Below the pieces are notes generated by a model. The model was given only the letters and a program-made list of their open reading frames with translations, had not been told where the DNA came from and ran no database searches. Of a stretch of 64,000 bases of DNA, positions 43,435-54,180 are shown piece after piece (within the stretch, counting starts at the first letter, position 1; every line of letters starts with the position of its first letter). The stretch comes from Salticus scenicus (Eukaryota > Arthropoda > Arachnida > Araneae > Salticidae). The stretch spans positions 241,123,436 through 241,187,435 of the forward strand of contig OZ005648.1 in NCBI GenBank assembly GCA_963930645.1. Reading direction: 5' to 3'. Made by a program: the position numbers and the translations under genes.

Positions 43435-44585
43435 TTTTTTTTTTTCAAAAATTACGAATTTTTTGACAAGCTTTTTTGCTTATAACTAGAACAGATTTCC
43501 ATAAAATTTTACAAAACTTGCAGAAAATTTGACAAAGCATTAGATAAACATTATTCTGAAACATAAAATCCACACGTATAATACTGATTGAGATATGAGT
43601 ATTTTTAGTAAATATTTTACTGCTCATGCACGAAAGATAGATAAAATGTTATTGCATAGGTTGAAAGCCAGATATATTGAACAACTTTTGACAAAAGCTT
43701 ATTTGAATTGAGTAAAAATTAAGCAAATTGTCGGAAAAAGATAGAGCTAGATTTTAGGTATTCTATTATCCAGAGTTGAAATTTCATAAGGGATTTTTCC
43801 CATGCTGCGTGTTTAATTTGAAAATCCAATTATTTCAACTACATTGCAAAAGTTTTTTTTTTTTAATAAAAAAAAACCTTATAGGCATGTAACTTTAAAT
43901 ATATTTTTATTTATTTACTAAGATTTGTGATACCGAAGGTCGTGGGCCAATGGTATTACTTTTTGCAGATAATTCATAGAAAAGGTGCCAATTAATAAAA
44001 GAAAACCTTTCAGTGACTTCACAGTATCCTAAAACGTAAGAATAGTGAAAAAAAAAAAAAAAAAAAAGTTAAACTTGGAGGTGTGTTGGTCGCATTTCTA
44101 GGCAAACGGTTGATCGCAGAGCTACAGAATTTTGCATGGAAATCCGTTTTCACCTCTCCTGGTGAACTTCGAGCACCGATTTTCAATTTTTTTACATATT
44201 TTTTTCGTTTTTTAATTAATTAAATTCTTTTCAGCTGGGAAGATTGTCTGGTTTTATCACCTGTTGTCTTAGAGGGAAGATGATAGCCTGCCGGAGAAAC
44301 GTTTGTCCGAAAAACGTAGTTCTTGAATAATAGCAGCGCCACTTATCGTCCAGTTAGCACCTAAATTGAAATGTCCGGTTATGACACAAATGCAAGCAAT
44401 GAGGATCTGGAACTCGGACCCGATATAGTGCAGACGAAGACCCGAAGCTAGGTTTTATGGAATTTCAAAAGATTTATTTATTTATTTATAAAGCGATTTA
44501 GAACGTAATGATTGATGTGTGTTTTAAAAATTCCTTCAAGTATAGTGACTAGCGAATTGAATGTTAACTCTATTTGATGATACTC
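43435..44585. other. No gene seen
   Basis: AT-rich with a poly-A run (44048-44067). 44080-44340 is GC-richer (AGGCAAACGGTTGATCGCAG) but without a recognisable frame. Confidence 0.5.
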
Positions 44586-44589
44586 ACAA

Positions 44590-45005
44590 GGAAACATTCA
44601 AAAGGTGTCGTCTTCAAAAAATTTTGAAAAAAACATATGTGATTCTACTCTTCATAAAACACCAGGAAATGAAAAAATTATCGGCTAAAATGAATTACAA
44701 CGACCACAAAAGATTATCAAAATTAAGCATATTTGGCGATTTAGCGCTGTTAGGCGTTCAGTTCGCTAGCACCCAGATTGCCGTGTACGAACAGAACCGT
44801 GTTTTGTTTCTCCGTCAAGTATTCAAAATCAATCGCCTAACAATGTGAAAATCGCCAAATATGCTTAATTTTGATAATTTTTTGTGGTCGCTGTACTTCC
44901 TTTCAGCCGATAATTTTTCTGGTGTTTTAGGAAAAGTCGAATCACATATATTTTTTTCAATATTTTTTCTTCTACGATCGCATCTACGAACTTCAGGATC
45001 GATCT
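44590..45005. repeat. Long foldback with 100-base loop
   Basis: Left arm about 44600-44740 and right arm about 44850-44990 are inverted copies (CACCAGGAAATG/AAAAATTATCGGCT; AAATTAAGCATATTTGGCGA), with about 12% divergence by eye. The loop itself has matching ends (CTGTTAGGCG and CGCCTAACA). A transcript would form a stem of about 140 bp. Confidence 0.8.
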
Positions 45006-45290
45006 CGCTCCCCCCCCCCCCCCCCCCTACATGAAATTTTAAAAAGTCGTCGCCGTATGGATAGAAGAGAGTTTCTTTCATTGCGACGCATTTTGGATCA
45101 CCGATGACCTTTACTGTTTTTTTTTTTTTTTTTTTTTAGCGTCTTTATTTTTTCTGTACTTTCTTTCAATTGTTTCCTTAAAGATTTTTCTGTCTCTACA
45201 TCTATCTCATCTTCATAATTTGTGTCTTCTACATCTGTGTCGTCTTCTTCATAAGCACTTAATTTCTTGCTTTTTTTCGATGACTCTTGC
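44850..45290 (-). pseudogene. Unidentified coding relic (acidic, coiled-coil)
   Basis: Minus-strand frames run through most of this segment: SAYEEDDTDVEDTNYEDEID then SLRKQLKESTEKIKTL (45285-45135), a 21-base A run that breaks the frame, VKVIGDPKCVAMKETLFYPY, a G run, then EKLSAERKYSDHKKLSKLSI (to 44855). The left arm of the foldback encodes a diverged copy of that last segment (LSAKMNYNDHKRLSKLSIFG). The preserved protein similarity between the arms argues that it once coded. Family unknown. Confidence 0.45.
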
Positions 45291-45294
45291 TACA

Positions 45295-45985
45295 AACTTG
45301 TGTATTTATTTCCATGTTTTTATTAACTTCGACTCTTGTTTGCTTGTTTGTCTGGTACAAATCTTGCAAAACTAACTTCCCTACTAGCTAGACACTTGAA
45401 ACTTTCAAAATAGCTCAGAACCCGATGACAACACAATACTTCGAAGTCCGATTTTCGAATTTTGATTAGTTTTCTTTTAATTAATTAAAATATGAAAATA
45501 ATAACCTCCTAATAGCTTTAAATAATAATTATAAGATAAAAAAAACTTTTTATAAATCAAGTTTTTAAATTTTCTGTTTAATCATAGCTATAGAACTACA
45601 TTAGCAATTTATCAATGCATATTAAATTTTCAAAGTGATAATGACGTCAATTTTTGTGAGATGCATAATTTAACTTCTTATAATTTTTTAACGTTCACGT
45701 TTAATGGACCTTATGCACGAGTGGCAGCGGCTACGGGTATTTACCGATTTAAGGGATTGTTATTGGCTGATATAGAAGTAAACAAAAATTTCGAGCTCAA
45801 CGATTGGCGTAAAAACTTTTATATACCCGCAATGACGCGCTGTGCATAAGGTCCATTAAATGTATTTATTTTTATGTCGAAAGAAAATGAGCTCTTAATA
45901 TATATATATATATATATTGCAACAATTAAATTATAGCTAATGTTTTAATAGCTATTTTAACGCTATGTATGTATACATTAAAAAA
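45295..45985. repeat. Dispersed repeat, partner of 1137-1598
   Basis: 45340-45520 matches 1150-1370 directly. 45585-45700 plus 45856-45960 match 1380-1598 inverted. The second part is interrupted by the 151-bp MITE. Confidence 0.7.
45705..45855. mobile_element. 151-bp MITE in TTAA
   Basis: Perfect 14-bp TIR TGGACCTTATGCAC, with TTAA on both sides (45701-45704 and 45856-45859). A related locus without the insert (1468-1475) reads TTAATTAA. The body is GC-richer, with no transposase. TTAA points to a piggyBac or Kolobok source. Confidence 0.8.
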
Positions 45986-46720
45986 AAAAAAAAAAAAAAA
46001 ACATGAGATATTTTAAAATGTAAATGACAGTGAAATATGCGTTAATGTAAATAAAATGCGAACACAATCATGTAAATTTATTTTACTTAAGGATAACGAA
46101 AATTCGGTTTTATTTTTAAAAAAGGTCAATAATCCACATTTCAACTCTTTTCTTTTTTAATCCATTATTTTAATAATATATTCTAAAAAAATATAAGAAG
46201 GAAACGCACAGCACCGCTAACGCTTCATTGCGAGAGCGAAATTGATGGATCTAGAGCCCCTTAAATAAATAATAGGTCGGCGCATCACCGCCATTTTTTT
46301 GCCTTTTAAGAGGACAGCATTTCCGCTTAGCGATTTTATCGCTTCACTGGCGGTTTTAAGAAATTTTCATCTAAAAATAAAATCGGCCAAAAATGATAAG
46401 CAACACAAGTAATCCGCGTTTGTAATGATCGATAGATGGCGCTCTCTGAACTGCAGTTGTTAGTAAATATAATAGCCACGTGTATTTATTATTGTTCTTT
46501 CTCCGCCATTACATCATGGAAAATCGATTGCATAATATGATGATATGCAGTGGTGTGATAATTTCACCTTAGCCCACTAGAGGGCGAGCATTTCATTACA
46601 ATCGCGGATCTGCTTCTGTTTCTTAAATAATTCAAAACATTTGAAAGGAGGAAAAAAAAAAAAAAAAAAGAGCGTACCAATTAAAATTGGAAAGTTTTTT
46701 TAATTAATTTTCTTTTCTCT
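45986..46720. other. No gene seen
   Basis: GC-richer patches (46200-46420 and 46430-46620, with AGATGGCGCTCTCTGAAC) but no supported frame or RNA gene. A poly-A run lies at 46648-46668. Confidence 0.5.
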
Positions 46721-46724
46721 TCCT

Positions 46725-46845
46725 CGTATATATATGATGGAGAAAGTATTATTTTTAAGTTAAATTTTTAAAATTGAGTTTTTGTCCCATTTACACGTTT
46801 TAAAGTCTCCTGAATCTGAAAATCATGTTTTTAGCGGATAGTCTG
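46725..46845 (+). repeat. Terminal-hairpin repeat, 5' fragment
   Basis: TCGTATATATATGATGGAGA/AAGTATTATTTT followed by TTTTGTCCCATTTACACGTT/TTAAAGTCTCCTGAATCTG, the family's 5' order. Confidence 0.55.
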
Positions 46846-47959
46846 TGTGAAGAACAAGTAGTAGCAGAAAGTCTAAAATCGGTATTCTCAATGTCTTCAT
46901 ATAGGGATGACACATTAAACTTTTCGTTGAGATCAAGAAAATGGTTCGTGTACAGTAACATCCTAGAGAATTCCAATACATTACGTCAATGGAGTAATTT
47001 CTGATAAGCACAGTAAGAGGTCTGTACGGGTCAGTCGGGCCGAATTTTTGAATTTGCTGTCGGGCCGGGCCGCGTATCTCCGAACTGTTGGCGCACGCAG
47101 AACAAATTCACAATTTTTCGCCAGAGAATGCGATTTTCGCCAAATCTGGAAGTGCAAAGAGAAACTTCACGCCGCTTAACCTGTATAAATAAACATCCGG
47201 CGTTTTTCTTTATTTCTTTTTTTGTTATTAATTTTTTTTTCTTCTGATTATTAATGTAGGATTTAAATCGCAAAACGAAACATATCTTGAAATTAAGAAA
47301 TAGTTATCCGAATAGAGAAGTAGATAATAATAATGGTAATATATTAGCATTGAGATCCGATTTCATGTATAAGGCCAAAAAGTTTGTAAAAATTGTTCAA
47401 ACAAATTACAAATTCTTAGTAAAATGCATGAAAAATGTTCATAAGTCCAAATCAGTAGTACGCCATTTTACATTTCAACTATTTTTATTGTCATTTTGTA
47501 TTTAAATTTTTAAAATGTATGACTTTATAAAATATCTCTCTTACGATGCAGTGCTTGAATTTTCATAAATTATCACCTTATATTTATCTATTATGTATTT
47601 TTAAAGAGCATCTTAATCATAATAAAATAGATATTTCGTGTTAAATTTTATGGTTGAAATTCATAAAATTTTCTAAGTATAATTTCCTCCTCGGACATGT
47701 CCATTTCTCATTCTTTACCCCCCCCCTCCCCAACCCCAACATACAAAGTTATAAAATAAAACGTTAAACATTTTATTAATGCTATTCTATTTGTTTTTCA
47801 GTAATCATAAACAATCTAACTTAATATGTTATACAAATCAAAGTAATAATGATGCGCATAACCATTTTCATCCTATATTTATTGTTACTAATTTCTATTG
47901 AGAGCGAAATGTATTCATATTAAAAGGAATGAGTATGATAGAACACTCAACACAGTCGC

Positions 47960-48600
47960 AGACTGAAATGCCGCACCTCATAGGCTACCCTCTATCCGAT
48001 TCGATAAATTTGATTTATCGTAATTAAATGACTAATTTTATTAGGATTGTTTTCGTACATTAATTTCCAACACAACTGATCCCCATATTGCAAGTTCGTG
48101 GGAAGTATTGGCCTAATTTGTCAAATGAAGGAAACACAATATTTAATTACTAAAGTTTCAAATTAAAATGTTCATATTTAATGAAGTGTATTAAAAAATA
48201 TATTTTAAAATATTAGTCTGACATGTTTACGACAAAATATTGGCATAATGGACGTTTAAACGAAATTTTGCTCTATTTTGCCATGTTAAAAAGAAAACGT
48301 AAATTTTGAATAACATGTGAAGTTTACAACTTACATTGTTCCAAAGCAATATTGTCCTTATCAATGACATAAGTGATATTTAAAAACTGATGCATCCATT
48401 TTACAAACTCAATATCTGTAATACACACAGACAAGTCACATAAACCAACCACTAAAAATATAATTTTTGGATTCAGGAAACCTCAAAACATATAAATGTA
48501 ACAAAAATTCAATTTCGAAAACGTGATCCGAAAACAATACTTTCGCGACCTTTTACGGATAAGATAAAGTAAATTAGAATAAGAGAATAATTTTAAATTA
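47960..48600 (-). repeat. Terminal-hairpin repeat, decayed copy
   Basis: GCCGCACCTCATAGGCTACC and TCTGACATGTTTACGAC ... TTTTGCTCTATTTTGCCATG match the 12269/13681 modules. Its right end (CAATTTCGAAAACGTGATCC, AATACTTTCGCGACC) is the family 5' end read on the minus strand. Confidence 0.6.
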
Positions 48601-48989
48601 ATTAAACTTTAATTGCATTTATTACATTGATTTTTATTTATAAAAAGAAATGCTTTTATTTAATTTGGGGTAGACCTGTATATTTACTATATATTTTACA
48701 AACACAATATAGTGTACTAATTTAGCACAGAATTTAAAACACATAGCACGACATGAAATGACCTTTCAGCAATTCCATTGTATGAATATATCTGAATTCT
48801 TTTGTGGGGTTCTGTGTAAACTTCTAATAAAGGATATACATTCTACATTGTATACGAAACATTCTTTCATGCACATAAAATAAATGTTCAATTTTTTTTT
48901 TTTTTTTTGTTTTATCCAAAAATATTAAATTGTATTTACCAGAAAATTCACACATAGACTTAATGAATTTGAATTCTTTTCTTAGTCAC

Positions 48990-49250
48990 TGCACACGAAT
49001 TACTTAATATTTCATCCGAGTCCCAATATCTATTCTTGAGGTATGGTGATAACAAACACACAGACACACACATTCAGGCAACCGCTAAAAACCTAATTTT
49101 TTGTTTCATGATATTTAAGCAAATGTAGCAAAAACTCAATTTCGAAAATCTGAATCAAAAATAAAACTTTTCTTACAATATATGGGTAAAATAAACTAAA
49201 TAATGATGCGTAATAATGATAATCTGGTGTGTCACTCACACGACTTTCTT
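48990..49250 (-). repeat. Terminal-hairpin repeat fragment
   Basis: (CA)n with CACAGACACACACATTCAGG, then CTCAATTTCGAAAATCTG and ACTTTTCTTAC near 49165. Same order as the 5' end on the minus strand, and a short 3' end motif (CACACGACTTTC) near 49240. Confidence 0.5.
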
Positions 49251-49599
49251 TTTCACCCTGCATTTCAATATTATAATGACAGATTGCACATTAAAGCTTA
49301 AGATCAATAGCGTAAGAATGTAAAGTTTAATGTACTTTTCAAATAATCTAAAATAGGTTTAGAAACAATTTTATTTGACGAAGAGAAAGTAAATAATAAT
49401 AATAATAAAAATAATAATAAAACAGAATAAAATAAAATAAAATAAATGTATTTCAAGGATAATTTTAAAAGCTTTAAAATCATAATATTACAAATATACT
49501 TCTTCATTAATCTTGATAAAATAAATTTAAAGGGTTTTCTAATAAATTTTGGCATTAAATTATATTATCTAAAAATAACGATACAAAGACTCCATTGAC

Positions 49600-49722
49600 A
49601 CATTTTTAACAATTATGATTCAGGGAGCCTCAAAACGTGTATATATAACAAAAATTCAATTTCGAAAATTTGACCCCAAAACAATACTTTCTCTACCATA
49701 TATGTTGGTAAGAGAAAGTAAA
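49600..49722 (-). repeat. Terminal-hairpin repeat, 5' end
   Basis: CAATACTTTCTCTACCATAT / ATGTTGGTAAGAGAAAGTA forms the terminal hairpin, preceded by CAATTTCGAAAATTTGACC and CTCAAAACGTGTATA. Confidence 0.6.
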
Positions 49723-50971
49723 ATAAATAAATAAATAAATAAATGTATTTCAAGAACAATTTTAAAAGCTTTAAAATTAGAATATTACAATTTTATTTCT
49801 TCATTAATCTTGCTAAATTAAATTTAAAGGGTGGAGGATTTCTAATAAATTTTTGCATTAAATATATTATTTAAGAATTACGATACTAAAACTCCACTGA
49901 CACATTTTTAATAGTTTATTCTCTTGGGAAAAAAAAAAAAAAAAAAAAGATTGCTCGAATCCTTAACGAATCATGAATGAAGTGGAAAGGCGGGTTGCTT
50001 TGCGACAGAGAGGGTTTTGGCGCGAGCTACAAAAATTCGCCAGGTTGACCTGTATGCGCCAACATTTCGGAGATACGCGGCCGGGCCGGGCTCGGATTCA
50101 TTTTTTTGTGTATACTGGGGCCGGGCCATGAGGAAATTTTTTATGGGCCGTTTCGGCCCGAATCTTTTTCTAGCTTCCTCGTTAATCAACGAAAAAGGAA
50201 AATGATAAAATCTTCAGTCATTTATTTTACATAATTTTACAGGCTGGTATGTTACATATATATATATATATATATATTAATGTCTGTAACTTCAATTTAA
50301 TTGTCTATCAGTCTGTTCGCGATCTGATTTTCTGCAAATATTTTTAGCATGTCTCGAAATTAATATATTTTATTTAAAGTAGTATTAGATGGTTTCCTAT
50401 TCAAAATAGAATGCTTGCCACTACTAGTTTGGCACATGTACAAACAAAAGAAATTAAATACGTTACTATGTGCCCTTACTGTGTATGTGACTCTGTGTTA
50501 TGTCCTATAGGCTGTAGAGTTTAGGTGGTATGAAGCGATGAAGGCTATAAAAATCATTCCGCTTTAACTTTTTCTCTATGGATCCCTTTTCTTTTCTCCA
50601 GGTCAATGGGTAAAAGTATCATCATTTTTAGCATGTGCAAAAGCATCTTTTTAATTGAATATGGTTAGATTAGCATTGAAGTTTTGTTTACTGGATCACA
50701 TGAAAGATTCGGATACATTACAGTATATAAGAGGAAATGCTTGAAAGTGCATTTTTAGTAGTATTAATCATTTTAAACACCTTCCTATATTTTTTGATGA
50801 ATGCTAATATTTTTTATTTGACTTTCTGCCTTCTGTATGTCTGTAATAATGAACTTCTGTTTTATATAATTATCTTGTAAGTATTGAACAGTTGTGTTAA
50901 AGAACATTCTATTGCTTAGCTATATAAAACATCTACAAAACACATAATAAAATTACTTTTCATAAAAAAGA

Positions 50972-51004
<33 letters not shown>

Positions 51005-51142
51005 GGCCAGATTTTATCGTTTTTTGTCCGGACCGGGTCGGACCGTACACTGGTAAAAATAAACGGCCCGGATTTTTCCGGCTAGGCCCGGATTTTTCGA
51101 TTTCGTACAGGGCCGGGCCTTAAACAGACCTCTAAAGCACAG

Positions 51143-51454
51143 TGTAACATATCTAGGCTGTCTTAAACAAAACGAAATGAATAAATAAATAAATAAAAAT
51201 AGAAAAAACATGCATAAAACCATGTTTTTTGTTGATTGTGATATGGAAATGCTTCATCATTCGTTTACAGGGCTACCAAAAGTATTTGGATAGATTGGGG
51301 TTATACTTGGAAGTTGCTAGAATTGTAATTCATTTTGTGTTAGATATTTTTCATATAAAACTAAATGTAAATACACAATATTGTTTATAGTTCTTATTAT
51401 ATTGTTCATAGACAATATACAGGGCTACCCAAAATTGAGCTAAACGTTCTATTG
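51143..51454. other. No gene seen
   Basis: Short AT-rich stretch between the hAT-like element and the giant inverted-repeat element, with (AATA)n at 51180-51200. Confidence 0.5.
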
Positions 51455-51460
51455 AATGTA

Positions 51461-51594
51461 AGTAGTGTAAAAAGGAGAGTTCAGCGGCAGGGTGGAGGCG
51501 TAGAGGCGTATTGAGGCGTAGGGTGGTGGCGCGCCTCCACCCTGACACCTCTACGCCTCCACCCTGTCGCTCAACATCTCCTTTTTACACTACT
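51461..51594. repeat. 134-bp terminal palindrome, left
   Basis: Folds on itself with AGTAGTGTAAAAAGGAG at one end and the complement at the other, around a GC-rich core centred on GGCGCGCC. Its mirror copy at 62867-63000 differs by one base. Much GC-richer than the rest of the element. Confidence 0.9.
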
Positions 51595-54180
51595 TAGTCA
51601 TCATCTTGGACGAGGGGTGTGTTGCCACCGGAAGAATATAAACTTTTAGAGCGTTGCCACCGGAAGAATAGAAACTTTGGGTATCACCTTTTACGAGGGT
51701 TTCCGCGATGAGTGCTGCCATCTATCGGGGAGAAGGGGGAATTTTGAGGAGTTAGATTTATTTTCCTAAATTTCGGGACTTAGTATTTTTTTCACAATTT
51801 CGGAGACTTAGCATTTTCCGCAATGCACAGCGAAGTTGATTGACTGAAACAAAGGTAGATGAGCATTATCTAGTTAAAAACAGGGTATAGACTTTAATAT
51901 TTAGGTGTTGCCACCGGAAGAATAGAAACTTTTGAAGAGTTGTCATTCGGGGATTATAAATTGATTACAGAATTAAATAAAAATTTTCCTATGTATTTCA
52001 GTGAATTTGACAAAATAAAACAAAGGGTTGGTGAGTATTATATAATTAAAAACATTGAATGTGAATGGTATAGGCATTAAAATTTAGATGTTGCCATTGG
52101 AAGAGTATAAATAATTTCCGGTGGGACTTAACATTTTCGACTGAATGAAACAATGAATGACTGAAGTTAATTAACATCAGTAACAATTTATGAGTATTTT
52201 AGAAACTTAGCATTTTTAGAGATTAAAAATATATTTTGTTAAGATAATAAATAAGGACTTTAAATAGGAGTTCATACTTTTAGTGACATCATTACAAATT
52301 TATATTACGAAATTTTTACAGAATTAAATAGAAATTTTCGTATTTTGTGGATTAACACATAGATTTAGAAGCAAAACAAATAATAAATAATTTAACATTC
52401 ATTAAAAATGTAAGACACTTAAAAATTCTAACTTTATTTTAACACTAAATAAGTTTCACTTTTTAAATTTATTTAGACTATCTTAGAAATAATATTATTA
52501 CATTCGTTAAAAATTGAACCCACATGCACTTTAAAAAATTACTATCATATAAATTAAACTAAATATAATAAAAATTATGTAAATTAAACTTTATATTCTC
52601 ACTAAAAAAGTTTAACATTTCTTTAAACTCTATCTTATATTCGTTAAAAATTTAACAGAAGTTTTTAATCAGTTAATAAATTTTGTATACAGTTATGTTA
52701 TATAAACTAAATATGATAAAAATTATTTAAAACACATACTGTTATTTAACCTCTAACTTTGAAATACTATTTTTACATTCTTTAAAAATTGAACACACAT
52801 ACACTTTAAAAAATTACTATCATATAAATGAAACTAAATATAATAAAAATTATATAAAACACGTACTGTTATTTATGCTATAACTAAACAAATACGATAA
52901 ACAAAAGTTACAAAATCAGTAAATGAGGATATATATGTTATAAATTAAACTAAATATAATAAAAATTATATAAATTAAACTTTATATTCTCACTAAATAA
53001 GTTTCACATTTATTTAAACTCTAACTTACATTCGTTAAAAATTGAGCACATGCACTTTTAAAAATGACTATCATATAATAATATTAATCTAAAAAATTGC
53101 TTACAAAGACATAAATTATAAACAAAAAAAAAAAAAAAATTACTATCATATAATAATATTAATCTAAAAAAAAAATGCATACAAAGATATATAGTAAAGT
53201 TATAAATTTTAAAAAAATACTATCATATAATAATATTAATTTAAAAAAATTACTATTATATAATAATATAAATTAAAAAAATGACTTTCATATAATAATA
53301 TAAATTTAAAAAAAGAAAAAAAAAAAAAAAAAAAAATGACTTTCATATAATAATATTAATTAAAAAAATGCATACAAAGATATACAGTAAAGTTATAAAA
53401 TAAATAAAAATAAAATAAAAATGACTATCCTATAATAATATTAATTTAAAAATACATACAATGTTTAAAATCAACAATTAAATTTTATATACATTATAAT
53501 TAACTAAACTTTATGCTGTTACTATTAAATAAATTTATCCTAACACGAAAACTGATGAATCATGTGTAATCCACACTATCTCATATAAAGATTAAGTTAA
53601 AATCATTAAAACAATACAGCGAATAATTAGGAAAATGCAATAATTTTTTCACAAAGCATAGCATACAATGAGTTTAAACGATTATTACCTATCTATCATT
53701 TAAACGGTATTGAAATAAATACATATAAAAGTAAGTTATAGTTAAGCAATAAAAATTCGTTTGTGAAAGGAGTTTTATATATTGCAGAAATTAGTTTTAC
53801 TCAAATAATTTCTAACATACACAAGTTCAATGAAAACTTTTGTAGGGTAACAAAATAAAAAGTAGGTTCTATATATGTTATACAAAATTTTGTTTTAATT
53901 AAGCATAAAAGTTTATAGTGTAACAATAAAAAAAGTTTATAGTATAACAATAAAAAATTCCTTATAAGTAAATACCAATAAAAAATATTTTTTTAAACTG
54001 ATTTCTCTCTCTTCAATGAAACAATAAAAAATTTCTTTTATAATGTTTGTAAAGTTTTAATAAAATTTCTGTTATAAACAAATATATTTACTAGAGTATA
54101 CATATTAAGATATTAAGTATAGAGTAGAGATAGATATTAAGTTAAATAAATTATCAAATAGTAATAATAAATTATAAAAC
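51595..54180. repeat. Left inverted arm, inner part
   Basis: Begins with GTTGCCACCGGAAGAATA copies (51621, 51653, 51907, weaker at 52090). It then holds AT-rich tandem units (52380-53060, with ATAATAAAAATTATATAAATT and TTATTTAAACTCTAACTT) and short ATAATAATATTAATTTAAA units (53050-53460). It ends abruptly at ATTATAAAAC. Confidence 0.8.

Larger units (their letters stand above)
47014..51134. mobile_element. hAT-like non-autonomous element (4.1 kb)
   Basis: The 8-bp duplication AAGCACAG lies at 47006-47013 and 51135-51142. The left end is TAAGAGGTCTGTACGG; the right end on the minus strand is TAGAGGTCTGTTTAAGG. Both lead into GC-rich blocks of GGGCCGGGCC (47035-47090, 51040-51118), and a third such block lies at 50040-50165 in opposite orientation to the first. 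No transposase. The body carries terminal-hairpin repeats at 47960-48600, 48990-49250 and 49600-49720. Confidence 0.65.

Noticed and set aside
51461..51594. Parvovirus-like terminal hairpin (integrated virus)
   Set aside because: Hairpin ends alone are suggestive, but the 11.5-kb body has no replication or capsid frame and shows a transposon-type 6-bp duplication.
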